DNA from: Bolinopsis microptera
Taxonomy: Eukaryota; Ctenophora; Tentaculata; Lobata; Bolinopsidae
Length of the DNA stretch: 64,000 bases
Assembly (NCBI RefSeq): GCF_026151205.1
Contig: NC_087073.1
Span: 1,880,501 to 1,944,500 of the forward strand
Direction of reading: 5' to 3'
The notes beneath the pieces were generated by a model. That model had not been told where the DNA came from and did not search any database. It was given only the letters and a program-made list of their open reading frames with translations. Positions 35,366-44,515 of the stretch are shown one piece after another. Every line of letters starts with the position of its first letter. Position 1 is the first letter of the stretch. The translations under genes and the position numbers were made by a program.

Positions 35366-38300
35366 TTAAAAACAAAATTTAAGGATCTTTCTTTTTTTTG
35401 GGCGCTTAGCCTTCTTCGAGCTCCGCCTTTCAGGTTGTTTTGAGTCCTTTGTAGCATCTCCTTGAATCGGAGGAGTCACCAAATCTATTATTGTATCGTT
35501 CTTACCAGCAAGTTCTGATATCTTGATCTTTATATCAGACATATTCTGCACGTGCTCCATCTGCACGTGCTCCATCTGCACGTGCTCCATCTGCACGTGC
35601 TCCATCTGCACGTGCTCCATCTGCACCTGATCCAGCTTCTCCGATTTCAAAAGTTCAAGAACTTGTCTCGGACTTTTTCGCCATCTAATCTCTACTTTCT
35701 CTTTTTGATTCAAAAGCTGGTTTTGATCCAAAGCTGGTTTGCAGAAAGGCTCATCGGTAAAAACTGTACAAGGCTTTTGGGATGAAACAGTTTCGCTGCA
35801 GCTGTCTTGGTCTGTCCTTTCGGTGAGTAACTGCTCAATCTCATTCATGGTTGATGTTGAGGCGTCATCTGACAAATGTTCGTCCTGGGGCGATTTTGAA
35901 GCTAGGTTTAGTAAAGGGACATCCAATGAAAAATCTTCTGAATTTACATCAGACATCTCTGCAAGGTAATTTTCAAAGTATTCGTCGTTCTTAACAATGT
36001 CGTCAAATGTTTGTTTTACACTCAAAGACAGACGCTTTGCGATGACGGATACATTGGTGCGTGGATCAAATTCAATATCTACTTTATTCATTTCTATTCG
36101 TTTCTTCAAGGCTTCTTGACGGTCATATCTAGATATCGAGTCATTTAAATCATCAGGTGGTGCTAACATCGATTTTACAGTTTTTATCGCAATATCGGAT
36201 TCTTGAAATGAAAATGTGCTAAAAGTATAGCAAGGAGTCTCGTTCATGTGCTCATCTTTCGACAGCTGCTTCTTTATGGAATCATCAGACTTAGGCTTTC
36301 CAACGTCCTGATCATTGTCAACGTTTTCTTGATGGTCATGTCTCGATGCCAAGTAGTTCAAACCCTCTGGTGATTCCGATATTAACTCTGAATGAGGAGG
36401 TAAATCGGCATAAGATTCGGTTTCGGGGATTAATATTTTGAAAGGCTGGGCTGCGGGGTGACTCCCATCTAGTGCCGAGCATGACATTTTGAGCTGACTC
36501 TTCTTATCCTTATGATCAAGTAATGAAATTTGATTGCTTTCTACAATCCCAATATTAAGACTTTCTAAATCTGTAGCATGATTAGATTCGACAGCTGTAG
36601 CGGTGATGGCAACGCTGCCACATTCATTACAACTACTTGTATCAAATTCATGAAGTGACTCACGGTGTGTTCTCGCATTGGGATCTTGGGGTGGTACTGG
36701 TAAATGAGATGACTGATTGTCAAAACTTGAAGACGGCACTAAGTCACCTGTTTCATTCAGTTCTTTTGGTTCAAACTTTCTAAAGACTCCCGATATGCTA
36801 TTACGTACATCACAATAGTTATCTTTAACCCTATCAATTTCTTGAACTACGGGCTCGTTTTCTCTATCTATGACTTTACACGCGAAATTTTCGGTGTCAA
36901 CTTTTCTATTTGTTGCAACACCTTCCAACAGTTCGTCATCCAATAAAATGATAATATCTGAGCTCGACTTCTGGTAGTCTTTAACACTGAGATCATTGCA
37001 TTTGCATGACGTGTTAATGTTATTTCTCAAATTAGCTCTATCAGTAGACGGGCTTTGCAGACTGCCTTTAACTAAGTCCTGTCGTTCTGCTGAATCAGTC
37101 TTGACAGTAAGAAAATCAGGAAATGCTGATATGCGTGAAATTGTATCACGGTTTTTGGAGGTTGATGCGAGGTCGCCAGCTTCCTGCTCTCCTTTTGGGT
37201 CTGTCGAGTCAGTACTCTTCTGGAAGAGCTTGGATATCTTACTACGTACATCAAGATAGCTCTTCTTTACGACAGGAGGATTGTAATCAATTTCCCGGAT
37301 GACAGGCTCATTTTCAGCGTTATCAGCCATGTGTTTTCTCAGACCCATCATGTCAAGATACGGGTTTATGTCCCGGCCAGCGGTAGAATACGTCCGTTCC
37401 AATGATTCTGGACTGAAAGCATTATTAGATACTTGGGTGTCGACGTTACAAACACTAGGCTCAGTTTCGTTGACACTTTCACATTGTATTGCCTGTTGAC
37501 TCTCCAAGCCAAGAGTTACTATTTTACCTAAAGCGGATGTCGCAACTCTTTCTGCAAAATATTCTATTTCAGCATCAGATGATTCCATATCGAATTTAAC
37601 ATCATGATTATTCTCCATTTGTGAAGCAGCAGCCTTTTGTTCGATTTGATTGACCAGTGTTTGAATCATTCTGAATTGGGCAATTTTATCAAGAATATCC
37701 TTATCTTTCCCCAATAAATGAAGTTCGCTTTTTGTGATTTCATACTTCTCTTTGAAAGCATCCTTTGATATGTCTAAAGAATTCAAATCTTGCAACAAAT
37801 TCTCATAGTCAGCAATGACGTTACCAACAGATAAAGATTTCAAATCAAGCATTTCAGGAGGTACAGTGATCGTATATGAATCTGATTCTTGTGATGATCC
37901 TGATTCAATCTCAGGCATAATATCTGTAGAAGAAGTGGAAGATTCAGGTTTGTCTCTAGTTTGAGCGTCAATATGAAATCTTCTTTGCAATCTTTTCTCT
38001 GCCATAGCTTTCTCTTCGATACTTTCCAAGACTCTCTCAATTTCGATGAACTCTTTGATATCATCGTCTGCATTGTCATCACGCAACAATTGCTGATAAT
38101 CTCTAACAGTCTGCAAATCCTCCGATAAACTTTTTAGCTCTTCATCAACATTTGCCATGATTTTCAGGTAATCGATATTTATGACAGTAGTTTGTAGAGT
38201 GGCAGTTTGGGATCTGGGAATGTCAATCCAAGGTTCTTTTACAGATGTCAAGACTTCCGATTCACTGTGACACTTTCGACCATTGTTGGAGTCTTTTTTA

Positions 38301-39211
38301 AGATCTTGTTTGATTAACTGAAGGTTAGAACCTGCATTCATGGATCCATTATCATCGTCTTTAAGAGAGCTCGCCACGCTTGGCAAACTTTCACTGGTTG
38401 CCACCGAAATATTGCCGGATAATTGTATATCAAGCGAATTTTTGCTAGTCCTAACTTTGGCCATTTCATCTTTTTGAGTTGGTTCATCTTTTTTGTTGCC
38501 TTGGCATTTTACTTGGAGACTGACTTTACTAGGAATCTTACCAATATTTTCCTCCAATGTATTTTCACTATTAAACTCAAAATTACTCTCACCGAAGCCA
38601 GATAGTGACGGCAAAGTAAGCGACTCAACGTCAGGTAACAGGTGTGAATTGGATGTCGCTTTTTGAAATCGGTCTTCTTCATACGATACCGCTGAGTACT
38701 GTGGTAAATTTGTATTATCGCTGATCTTGATGCTGCCAAAGCTAATATCACTAATACCAACCTCTTGGAGATTAACATTACGACGAATCTTATCAATCTT
38801 TTCCTCCGATATATTTCCACTATTCTGATTTTCGGTAAACTCAAAATTACTCTCACCGAAGCCTGATAGTGGATGCAAAGTAAGCGACTCAACGTCAGGT
38901 AACAGGTGTAAATTTGATGTTGATGTTTGAGATCGGTCGTCTTCATATGATACCACTGAGTACTGTGATACATATTTGTTGTCGCCGACCTTGACGCTAC
39001 CGAAGCTAATATCACTCATGCCAACATCCAATGTTGTAATCGAATCAGTCATTGCATATCGTAAACTTATTTCTTTTTCAGAAACATCACACTCTAGGTT
39101 TCGAATTGGAGTTACTGCAGATGGTGTTCCTACGTTCATCTCATCTTTGAATATAGTTTTATCGGTACTTTGAACATTTCCAAACTGTATAATGTCTATT
39201 ATAGCCCACAC
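35366..39211 (-). CDS. second copy of the giant-tail gene, 1281 codons, membrane anchor not seen
   Basis: One uninterrupted reading frame. The N-terminus (first ~250 residues) has paired repeats with the ISFGS motif (VGMSDISFGSVKVGD, VGISDISFGSIKISD) and LLPDVESLTLHPLSGFGES. The middle shares EFIEIERVLESIEEKA, the ITVPPEMLDLKSLSVG block, and ERTYSTAGRDINPYLDMMG followed by NEPVIREIDYNPP with the first copy. Near the C-terminus a five-fold QMEHV repeat is followed by a basic KKAKRPKKRKILKF end. Low-complexity, Ser/Asp/Glu-rich, probably disordered; no catalytic domain. No transmembrane exon was found upstream, so it is either a cytosolic version or a non-expressed duplicate. Relative to its paralogue the C-terminal NCKSCKTVSPS segment is lost by a frame shift. 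The start codon is uncertain. Confidence 0.7.
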   Translation of the reverse strand: MWAIIDIIQFGNVQSTDKTIFKDEMNVGTPSAVTPIRNLECDVSEKEISLRYAMTDSITTLDVGMSDISFGSVKVGDNKYVSQYSVVSYEDDRSQTSTSNLHLLPDVESLTLHPLSGFGESNFEFTENQNSGNISEEKIDKIRRNVNLQEVGISDISFGSIKISDNTNLPQYSAVSYEEDRFQKATSNSHLLPDVESLTLPSLSGFGESNFEFNSENTLEENIGKIPSKVSLQVKCQGNKKDEPTQKDEMAKVRTSKNSLDIQLSGNISVATSESLPSVASSLKDDDNGSMNAGSNLQLIKQDLKKDSNNGRKCHSESEVLTSVKEPWIDIPRSQTATLQTTVINIDYLKIMANVDEELKSLSEDLQTVRDYQQLLRDDNADDDIKEFIEIERVLESIEEKAMAEKRLQRRFHIDAQTRDKPESSTSSTDIMPEIESGSSQESDSYTITVPPEMLDLKSLSVGNVIADYENLLQDLNSLDISKDAFKEKYEITKSELHLLGKDKDILDKIAQFRMIQTLVNQIEQKAAASQMENNHDVKFDMESSDAEIEYFAERVATSALGKIVTLGLESQQAIQCESVNETEPSVCNVDTQVSNNAFSPESLERTYSTAGRDINPYLDMMGLRKHMADNAENEPVIREIDYNPPVVKKSYLDVRSKISKLFQKSTDSTDPKGEQEAGDLASTSKNRDTISRISAFPDFLTVKTDSAERQDLVKGSLQSPSTDRANLRNNINTSCKCNDLSVKDYQKSSSDIIILLDDELLEGVATNRKVDTENFACKVIDRENEPVVQEIDRVKDNYCDVRNSISGVFRKFEPKELNETGDLVPSSSFDNQSSHLPVPPQDPNARTHRESLHEFDTSSCNECGSVAITATAVESNHATDLESLNIGIVESNQISLLDHKDKKSQLKMSCSALDGSHPAAQPFKILIPETESYADLPPHSELISESPEGLNYLASRHDHQENVDNDQDVGKPKSDDSIKKQLSKDEHMNETPCYTFSTFSFQESDIAIKTVKSMLAPPDDLNDSISRYDRQEALKKRIEMNKVDIEFDPRTNVSVIAKRLSLSVKQTFDDIVKNDEYFENYLAEMSDVNSEDFSLDVPLLNLASKSPQDEHLSDDASTSTMNEIEQLLTERTDQDSCSETVSSQKPCTVFTDEPFCKPALDQNQLLNQKEKVEIRWRKSPRQVLELLKSEKLDQVQMEHVQMEHVQMEHVQMEHVQMEHVQNMSDIKIKISELAGKNDTIIDLVTPPIQGDATKDSKQPERRSSKKAKRPKKRKILKFCF
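35551..35628. repeat. 15-bp tandem repeat coding for (QMEHV)5
   Basis: Five near-identical copies of TGCTCCATCTGCACG in frame with the 1281-codon open frame, giving a pentapeptide repeat absent from the paralogue. Confidence 0.95.
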
Positions 39212-39324
39212 GTTGACTTATCTGCTGCAGAGTTGTATCATTACCACTAATCTGCCTGAGGAGAGTAACATTAGAAATGGCTGTAGCGTAGTGGTGTCCG
39301 ACAGCAGTTATTGTTTAAACTCTC

Positions 39325-39328
<4 letters not shown>

Positions 39329-39364
<36 letters not shown>

Positions 39365-40367
39365 AAGTGGATATTTGTAGATATTTGTAGATTAATGTAG
39401 AATGGATAATCCACGAAAAAAGTGGATGACATTTTACAAATTTATACATTTATCTCCAAAAATTCAGTAGAATTTCTGGGCACATATTTGAGATTACATT
39501 TTTTGTAGATAAATGTAGATATTTGTAGATTATTTTCAATGGATAATTCACGAAAATTCTACAAATTCTACAAATTTATACATTTATCTCCAAAAATTCA
39601 GTAGAATTTCTGGGCACATATTTGATATATATACATTTTTTGGTAATCTTGTTTTGCTCTTATGAGTGGGTCAATCATTTATTTTTAATTGTGCTAAAAG
39701 AAAGATGGCTAAAAGAAAGATGTAAAGACTATGTGGACCGTCAATTGTGGCAGTCGGTTCTAATAAAACGTGAAAACCCAGAAATAAATACTCAATTGTC
39801 TGAGTCCGTAAATGAAGGTGATTGGATAAAATATACTTGGAAGTTAATGTAATATTGAACTTACAAACCCAAATAATTTTTGATTACTTAGTTTTATGAA
39901 GGAGCTATCTTGGTAAAATGTTTGTAGTACTATGAGGAATTGTTTACGGCTTGTTGCGGTGTGGTTTCTTTTAGCCGTTATATTTTATGTTTCTTTTGGA
40001 AAAATTTGTGATCGTTGTTGTGTTTTAAGATGTTATTTGTTGTTGTTATATTTCGTAGTATTAATAGATTATTTTAACATTGTATTTTTGCAGCTATGTA
40101 AGTTTTCAGTACGTCCTGTTTATGACAAAGGCATGTAGCCGAAACGTCGACAAAGAATTATGTTTTAACACACTGAGTGGAGACTCTCATTTCGTCAACT
40201 ACAATTAAAAATATATACATTTTTTGTAGATAAATGTAGATAAATGTAGATATTTGTAGATTATTGTAGATTATTGTAGATTATTGTAGATTATTGTAAT
40301 GGATAATTCACGAAAAAAGTGGATGACATTATCCAAATATCTACAAATATCCACTTGGCCCCCCCCC
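39329..40367. mobile_element. 1.04-kb insertion with terminal inverted repeats, bounded by poly-G/poly-C
   Basis: Begins with 34 G (39329-39362) and GGCCAAGTGGATATTTGTAG, and ends with the inverse CTACAAATATCCACTTGGCC and nine C (40359-40367). Subterminal blocks (AATGGATAATTCACGAAAAA, GTGGATGACATT, and runs of TAGATTATTG / TAGATAAATG) are also inverted between the ends. Flanks read CTCTCTTTA on the left and CTCTCTTAC on the right, a likely 7-8 base target duplication. The paralogous flank near 34560-34600 (TTGTTACTCAGAGAGAG) lacks the element, giving an empty-site comparison. Confidence 0.8.
39630..40200 (+). pseudogene. possible Penelope-like retroelement 3' remnant (GIY-YIG end) inside the insertion
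   Basis: The open frame at 39622-39852 includes LWQSVLIKRENPEINTQLSE, which resembles the C-terminal end of GIY-YIG endonuclease domains in Penelope-like elements (E.x.IKREKP.LNTQ). Downstream, GTAGCCGAAACGTCGACAAA (40134-40153) resembles the conserved GAAACGTCG segment often seen after such domains. Only the tail remains. Assignment rests on short recalled motifs. Confidence 0.45.
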
Positions 40368-40539
40368 TCTCTTACTCGGAGAGAGAAAGAGGTTTGAGCT
40401 AGAAAAAAGAAGTTAAGTGACAAATGCTTTGCTGCACAAAGTTTTTATCATGTACGTTATGATGCTTTCAAATATTAATCATTGGAAACGAATCAAAATC
40501 AAAATGTTCGCTAATTATTCGAGTTTATTTTATAATATT

Positions 40540-40745
40540 ACACAATATAGTGTGTAATATATAGTGGCGCAATATATATAACACACTATATTGTATCATG
40601 CGCACGTATCACATTACACATCTTACACGAGCCACCGTCATGTCAATAGTTATAAAAAATAATACCTTCGCTTCTTCGGGAAGCTGTCGGGAATTATCAC
40701 GCGTAGCCCTCAAAAGCGAAGGTACTATTGTATTATAATTGCTGT
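40540..40745. repeat. two small AT-rich/GC-rich foldbacks
   Basis: TATTACACAATATAGTGTGT ... ACACACTATATTGTA at 40547-40596 is an AT-rich inverted repeat. AATAATACCTTCGCTT ... AAGCGAAGGTACTATT at 40660-40735 is a second hairpin of about 75 bases with a 16-base stem. Neither has coding capacity. Confidence 0.7.
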
Positions 40746-40775
40746 ACTCTGTAAAGTTTGAAAAGTATTTAATTT

Positions 40776-40920
40776 AAAAAAGTAAAAAGTACTCACAAGT
40801 ACAGTATAAATCAGTTGAAAGCTGTTTAGATGTAGTCACTACAGTTTAAGAATGTCCACTTGGTCAGCGTTACATCCTGTAGTCAAGAATGTCGGCTCGA
40901 TTAAAGCTTTCATTAAGTTG
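40776..40920. repeat. duplicated 3' flank of the receptor-tail gene, copy 1
   Basis: AAAGTAAAAAGTACTCACAA GTACAGTATAAATC ... GTTACATCCTGTAGTCAAG matches the flanks at 33545 and 34679. It lies just below the C-terminus of the first copy. Confidence 0.85.
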
Positions 40921-41351
40921 GGCAAGAAAATTCCACAGAATATAGAAAATAGCAGTTAAAATGTAAGATGAACCTTAACTTAAGTAAAATAGAATGTTTT
41001 AATCTGATATTCCATATCAACAGTGCAGATTTTTGGGTTTTAAGTAACACTTATCATAGATTGAAAAATCAAACAAGCAAATATTCAGTTAAAAATTAAT
41101 GTATACATTTGCAGTGTACTTATTATTTATACGTTATAACGTAATTTGTGCAAAAAATCAAAACAATACAAAAACATAAACATCTGACAAAATACGATAT
41201 ATTGGAAACCTCCTCTGATCGAGGTACCAATTTCAGGAAATTCATTTGTAAAACAATTGTGCAGAAAAATATAACAAAAACAATTTGAAAGATATCTCAT
41301 AAATTAAAAGATTAAACAATAATCTGCTCTTTTGAACTCCACACAGCTTCA

Positions 41352-42470
41352 TCACCAAGACTCCGTGCTAGAAGGTGAAACTGTCTTACAGCTTTTGCAA
41401 TTTAAACAGTATTTAAGGGTGTTTCTTTTTCTTGAGCCGTTCTTCAAGCTCTTCTTTTCACGGTTTTCACGATGTCTAATCTCTTCTTTTTCTTTGTGTT
41501 GCAGTTCGAAGAAATGTTCATCGCTAAAAACTCCACAAGCCTCTTGACATGAAACAGTTTCGCTGTCTTGGTCTGTCCTTTCGGTGAGTAACTGCTCAAT
41601 CTCATTCATGGTTGAGGTTGAGGCGTCATCTGACAAATGTTCGTCCTGGGGCGATTTTGAGGCTAGGTTTAGCAAAGGGACATCCAATGAAAAATCTTCT
41701 GAATTTGCATCAGACATCTCTGTAAGACAATTTTCTAAGTTTTCGTCGCTGTCGACAATTTCGTCAAATGTTTGTTTCAGACTCGATGACAGCCGCTTTG
41801 CGATGACGGATACATCGCTGTGTGGATCAAATTCAGCGTCTATCTTTCTCATTTCTATTCCAGAGCTGGTACTTTGACTCTTCACGGCTTCTTGATGGTC
41901 ATGTATAGATTCCAAGTCATTCAAATCACCCAGTGATACCGTCATTAACTGTAAGCAAGGAGACAAATCAACATGGGATTCGACAACGGATATGTTTACA
42001 GGCTGGGCTGCAGGATAATCCACCTCTAGTTCCGAGCATGACATTTTGACCTGACTCGTCTTCCCTTTAGGATCTAGTAATGAAGTTTGATTCCTTTCTA
42101 TAATGCTAATAAGACTTTCTAAGTTTATGAATTCTTCAGATTCGGCAGTAGCGGTGATGGCAACGCTGCCACATTCATCACAACTACTTGTATCAAATTC
42201 ATAAAGCGATTCACAGTTTTCTTTCGCATCGAGATATTTGGGTGGTACTGGTAAACAAGAAGACTGGATGTTAAAACTGGAAGATGATACCAGGTCACCT
42301 GTTTCAAGGTGCATATTTTGTTTCGGGTAATCATTCTGCTCTTTCATTTCAAAATTTCTGCATCCCAGATTTTTAGAGACAACTTTTCTATCTGTTGCAA
42401 CATCTTTTAGCGGTTCTCCGTCCAATGAAAATGATAATATCTGAGCTCGACTTCTTGTAGTCAGTACCAC
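41352..42470 (-). CDS. C-terminal part of the giant receptor tail (first copy), after a frame break
   Basis: 372-codon open frame equivalent to the last third of the 35366-39211 copy: shared ECGSVAITATA, QTFDEIV, EMSDANSEDFSLDVPLLNLA, KSPQDEHLSDDASTSTMNE and LLTERTDQDSE. Ends KYCLNCKSCKTVSPSSTES. The true frame continues from the open frame above: at about 42432 the sequence has ATTTTCATTGG where the paralogue has ATTTTATTGG, one extra base. No catalytic domain. Predicted cytosolic and disordered. Confidence 0.75.
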   Translation of the reverse strand: MVLTTRSRAQILSFSLDGEPLKDVATDRKVVSKNLGCRNFEMKEQNDYPKQNMHLETGDLVSSSSFNIQSSCLPVPPKYLDAKENCESLYEFDTSSCDECGSVAITATAESEEFINLESLISIIERNQTSLLDPKGKTSQVKMSCSELEVDYPAAQPVNISVVESHVDLSPCLQLMTVSLGDLNDLESIHDHQEAVKSQSTSSGIEMRKIDAEFDPHSDVSVIAKRLSSSLKQTFDEIVDSDENLENCLTEMSDANSEDFSLDVPLLNLASKSPQDEHLSDDASTSTMNEIEQLLTERTDQDSETVSCQEACGVFSDEHFFELQHKEKEEIRHRENREKKSLKNGSRKRNTLKYCLNCKSCKTVSPSSTESW

Positions 42471-43605
42471 TCAGATCATCACAAGTGTTAATGTTATCTC
42501 TTGAATTAGATCTATTGCATGGGCTTTGACTGCCTTTAACTAAGTCCTGTCGTTCTGCTGAATCAGTCTTGACAGTAAGAAAATCAGGAAATGCTGATAA
42601 GTGTAAAATTGTATCACAATTTTTTGAGGTTGATGCGAGGTCGCCAGCTTTCTGCTCTCCATTTGGGTCTGTCGAGTCAGTACTCTTCTGGAAGAGCTTG
42701 GATATCTTACTACGTACATCAAGATAGCTCTTCTTTATGACGGGAGGGTTGTAATCAATTTCCCGGATGACAGGCTCATTTTCAGCGTTATCAGCCATGT
42801 GTTTTCTTAAACCCATCATGTCAAGATACGGGTTTATGTCCCGGCCAGCGGTAGAATACGTCCGTTCCAATGATTCTGGACTGAAAGCATTATTAGATAC
42901 TTGGGTGTCGACGTTACAAACACTAGGCTCAGTTTCGTTGACACTATCGCATTTTACTGACTGCTCAGGAGAGTCTAAACTTCCTGAAGAAGTCCTCGCT
43001 ATTTTTGCTGCCCTTTTTAATTGTCTCCATATAGACGAAGGTTTCGGCTCGATATCAGTAAGAGATTCGACAGATTCAAATTTCATCTTAGACTTGGATT
43101 GCTTCTTCTTTTTTCGTTTTTCCGGACTTCTCTTTGCTACCCTCCTAAATTGTTCCCACAAAGATCGGTGTCGGGTATTCGGTGAAGCCTCCTCCCAATT
43201 GCCAGCAGCGATATAATACCGGTTTAAGAATGTTCTCATCTCTCCCTTGGACACGTCGTAAAGCTTATTGAATTCATCGTCCGATAAGGCGGGAGAATTC
43301 AAATGAATGAACATCTGCTCGTACATATCAACAGCATTGCGAGGTGGATCACTTTCTTCTGATCCTTTCGACCAGGCATCCCAGAGTAATCTATCAGAAT
43401 TTACTTCCAACGAATGTCCTCCAATATCTGATTCTGACATTGGATCTTTGGAACCCTTCTCTTTTGTAAAATGAACAGGTTCACTCCTTTCCAAACCAAG
43501 TGTTACTATTTTACCTAAAGCGGATGTAGCAACTCTTGCAGCAATAGATTTCATTTCAATATTAGATAAGGTCAAATTGAATTTAAGATCTGGCCTGTTA
43601 TCCAT
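42388..43605 (-). CDS. giant receptor tail (first copy), middle segment between two frame breaks
   Basis: 405-codon open frame with VATSALGKIVTLGLE, ERTYSTAGRDINPYLDMMG, ENEPVIREIDYNPP and KSYLDVRSKISKLFQKSTDS shared with the second copy. It also holds a unique insert of about 120 residues (SLWEQFRRVAKRSPEKRKKK and IWRQLKRAAKIARTSSG) containing two basic helical repeats not present in the second copy. Entered by a one-base shift at about 43619 (AAAAG here against AAAAGG in the paralogue). Confidence 0.75.
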   Translation of the reverse strand: MDNRPDLKFNLTLSNIEMKSIAARVATSALGKIVTLGLERSEPVHFTKEKGSKDPMSESDIGGHSLEVNSDRLLWDAWSKGSEESDPPRNAVDMYEQMFIHLNSPALSDDEFNKLYDVSKGEMRTFLNRYYIAAGNWEEASPNTRHRSLWEQFRRVAKRSPEKRKKKKQSKSKMKFESVESLTDIEPKPSSIWRQLKRAAKIARTSSGSLDSPEQSVKCDSVNETEPSVCNVDTQVSNNAFSPESLERTYSTAGRDINPYLDMMGLRKHMADNAENEPVIREIDYNPPVIKKSYLDVRSKISKLFQKSTDSTDPNGEQKAGDLASTSKNCDTILHLSAFPDFLTVKTDSAERQDLVKGSQSPCNRSNSRDNINTCDDLSGTDYKKSSSDIIIFIGRRTAKRCCNR

Positions 43606-44405
43606 TTGTGAAGCAGCGGCTTTTGTTCGATTTGATTGACCAGTGTTTGGATCATTCTGAATTGGGCAATTTTATCAAGAATATCCTTATCTTTCCCCAA
43701 CGAATGGAGTTCGCTTTTTGTGATTTCATACTTCTCTCTGAAAGCTTCATTCGATATGTCCGAAGAGTTTAAATCTTGCAACAAATTCTCATAGTCAGCA
43801 ATGACGTCCCCAACAGACAAAGATTTCAAATCAAGCATTTCAGGAGGTACAGTGATCGTATATGATCCTGATTCTTGTGATGATCCTGATTCAATCTCAG
43901 GCATCATATCTGTAGAAGAAGTGGAAGATTCAGGTTTGTCTCTAGTTTGAGCGTCAATATGAAATCTTCTTTGCAATCTTTTCTCTGCCAGAGCCTTCTC
44001 TTCGATACTTTCTAAGACTCTCTCAATTTCGATGAACTCTTTGATATCATCTCCCGCATTTTGATCACAAAGCAACTGTTCATACTCTCTAACAGTTTGC
44101 AAATCCTCCGATACGCTGCTAAGTCCTTCGTCAACATTTGCCATGAATTTTAAGTACTCAATATCGAAAACAGAGGTTTGTAAAGTCATTGTTTGAGATC
44201 TAGGAATGTTGAGCCAAGATTCTTCGACAGATTTCAAAATTGTCGATTCCCTGTGACATTCTCGACCGTTATCGGAGTCATGATCGCCGTAAATCATATC
44301 TTGTTTACTGATTGACTGCATGGTAGAATCTACAGTTGCCTCTCTATTATCGTCGTCTTCAAGAGAACTCTCTATACTTAGTAAACTTTGACTGGTTTCC
44401 ACCAA
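43572..44405 (-). CDS. giant receptor tail (first copy), segment upstream of the 43.6-kb frame break
   Basis: 277-codon open frame: VDEGLSSVSEDLQTVREYEQ, EFIEIERVLESIEEKALAEK, TITVPPEMLDLKSLSVGDV, ENLLQDLNSSDIS, FRMIQTLVNQIEQK. Nearly identical to residues ~350-560 of the second copy. Helix-rich and possibly coiled-coil. Its link to the open frame above (ending 44516) is broken by a one-base difference near 44515-44520. In the 44405-44516 interval an open frame (EIAVINYFGPDLYA, KVETSKDSLDIQLS) bridges the two. Confidence 0.75.
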   Translation of the reverse strand: MVETSQSLLSIESSLEDDDNREATVDSTMQSISKQDMIYGDHDSDNGRECHRESTILKSVEESWLNIPRSQTMTLQTSVFDIEYLKFMANVDEGLSSVSEDLQTVREYEQLLCDQNAGDDIKEFIEIERVLESIEEKALAEKRLQRRFHIDAQTRDKPESSTSSTDMMPEIESGSSQESGSYTITVPPEMLDLKSLSVGDVIADYENLLQDLNSSDISNEAFREKYEITKSELHSLGKDKDILDKIAQFRMIQTLVNQIEQKPLLHKWITGQILNSI

Positions 44406-44515
44406 TGTGGTATCGGATAATTGGATATCAAGCGAATCTTTGCTAGTTTCAACTTTGATATTAGCATAGAGATCGGGACCAAAATAATTGATTACGGCTA
44501 TTTCATCATTTTGAG

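Noticed and set aside
36996-37259. Plus-strand open frames opposite the receptor-tail gene (also 45315-45773, 54394-54864 and others)
   Set aside because: They mirror the long minus-strand reading frame and change with it; no independent signal.
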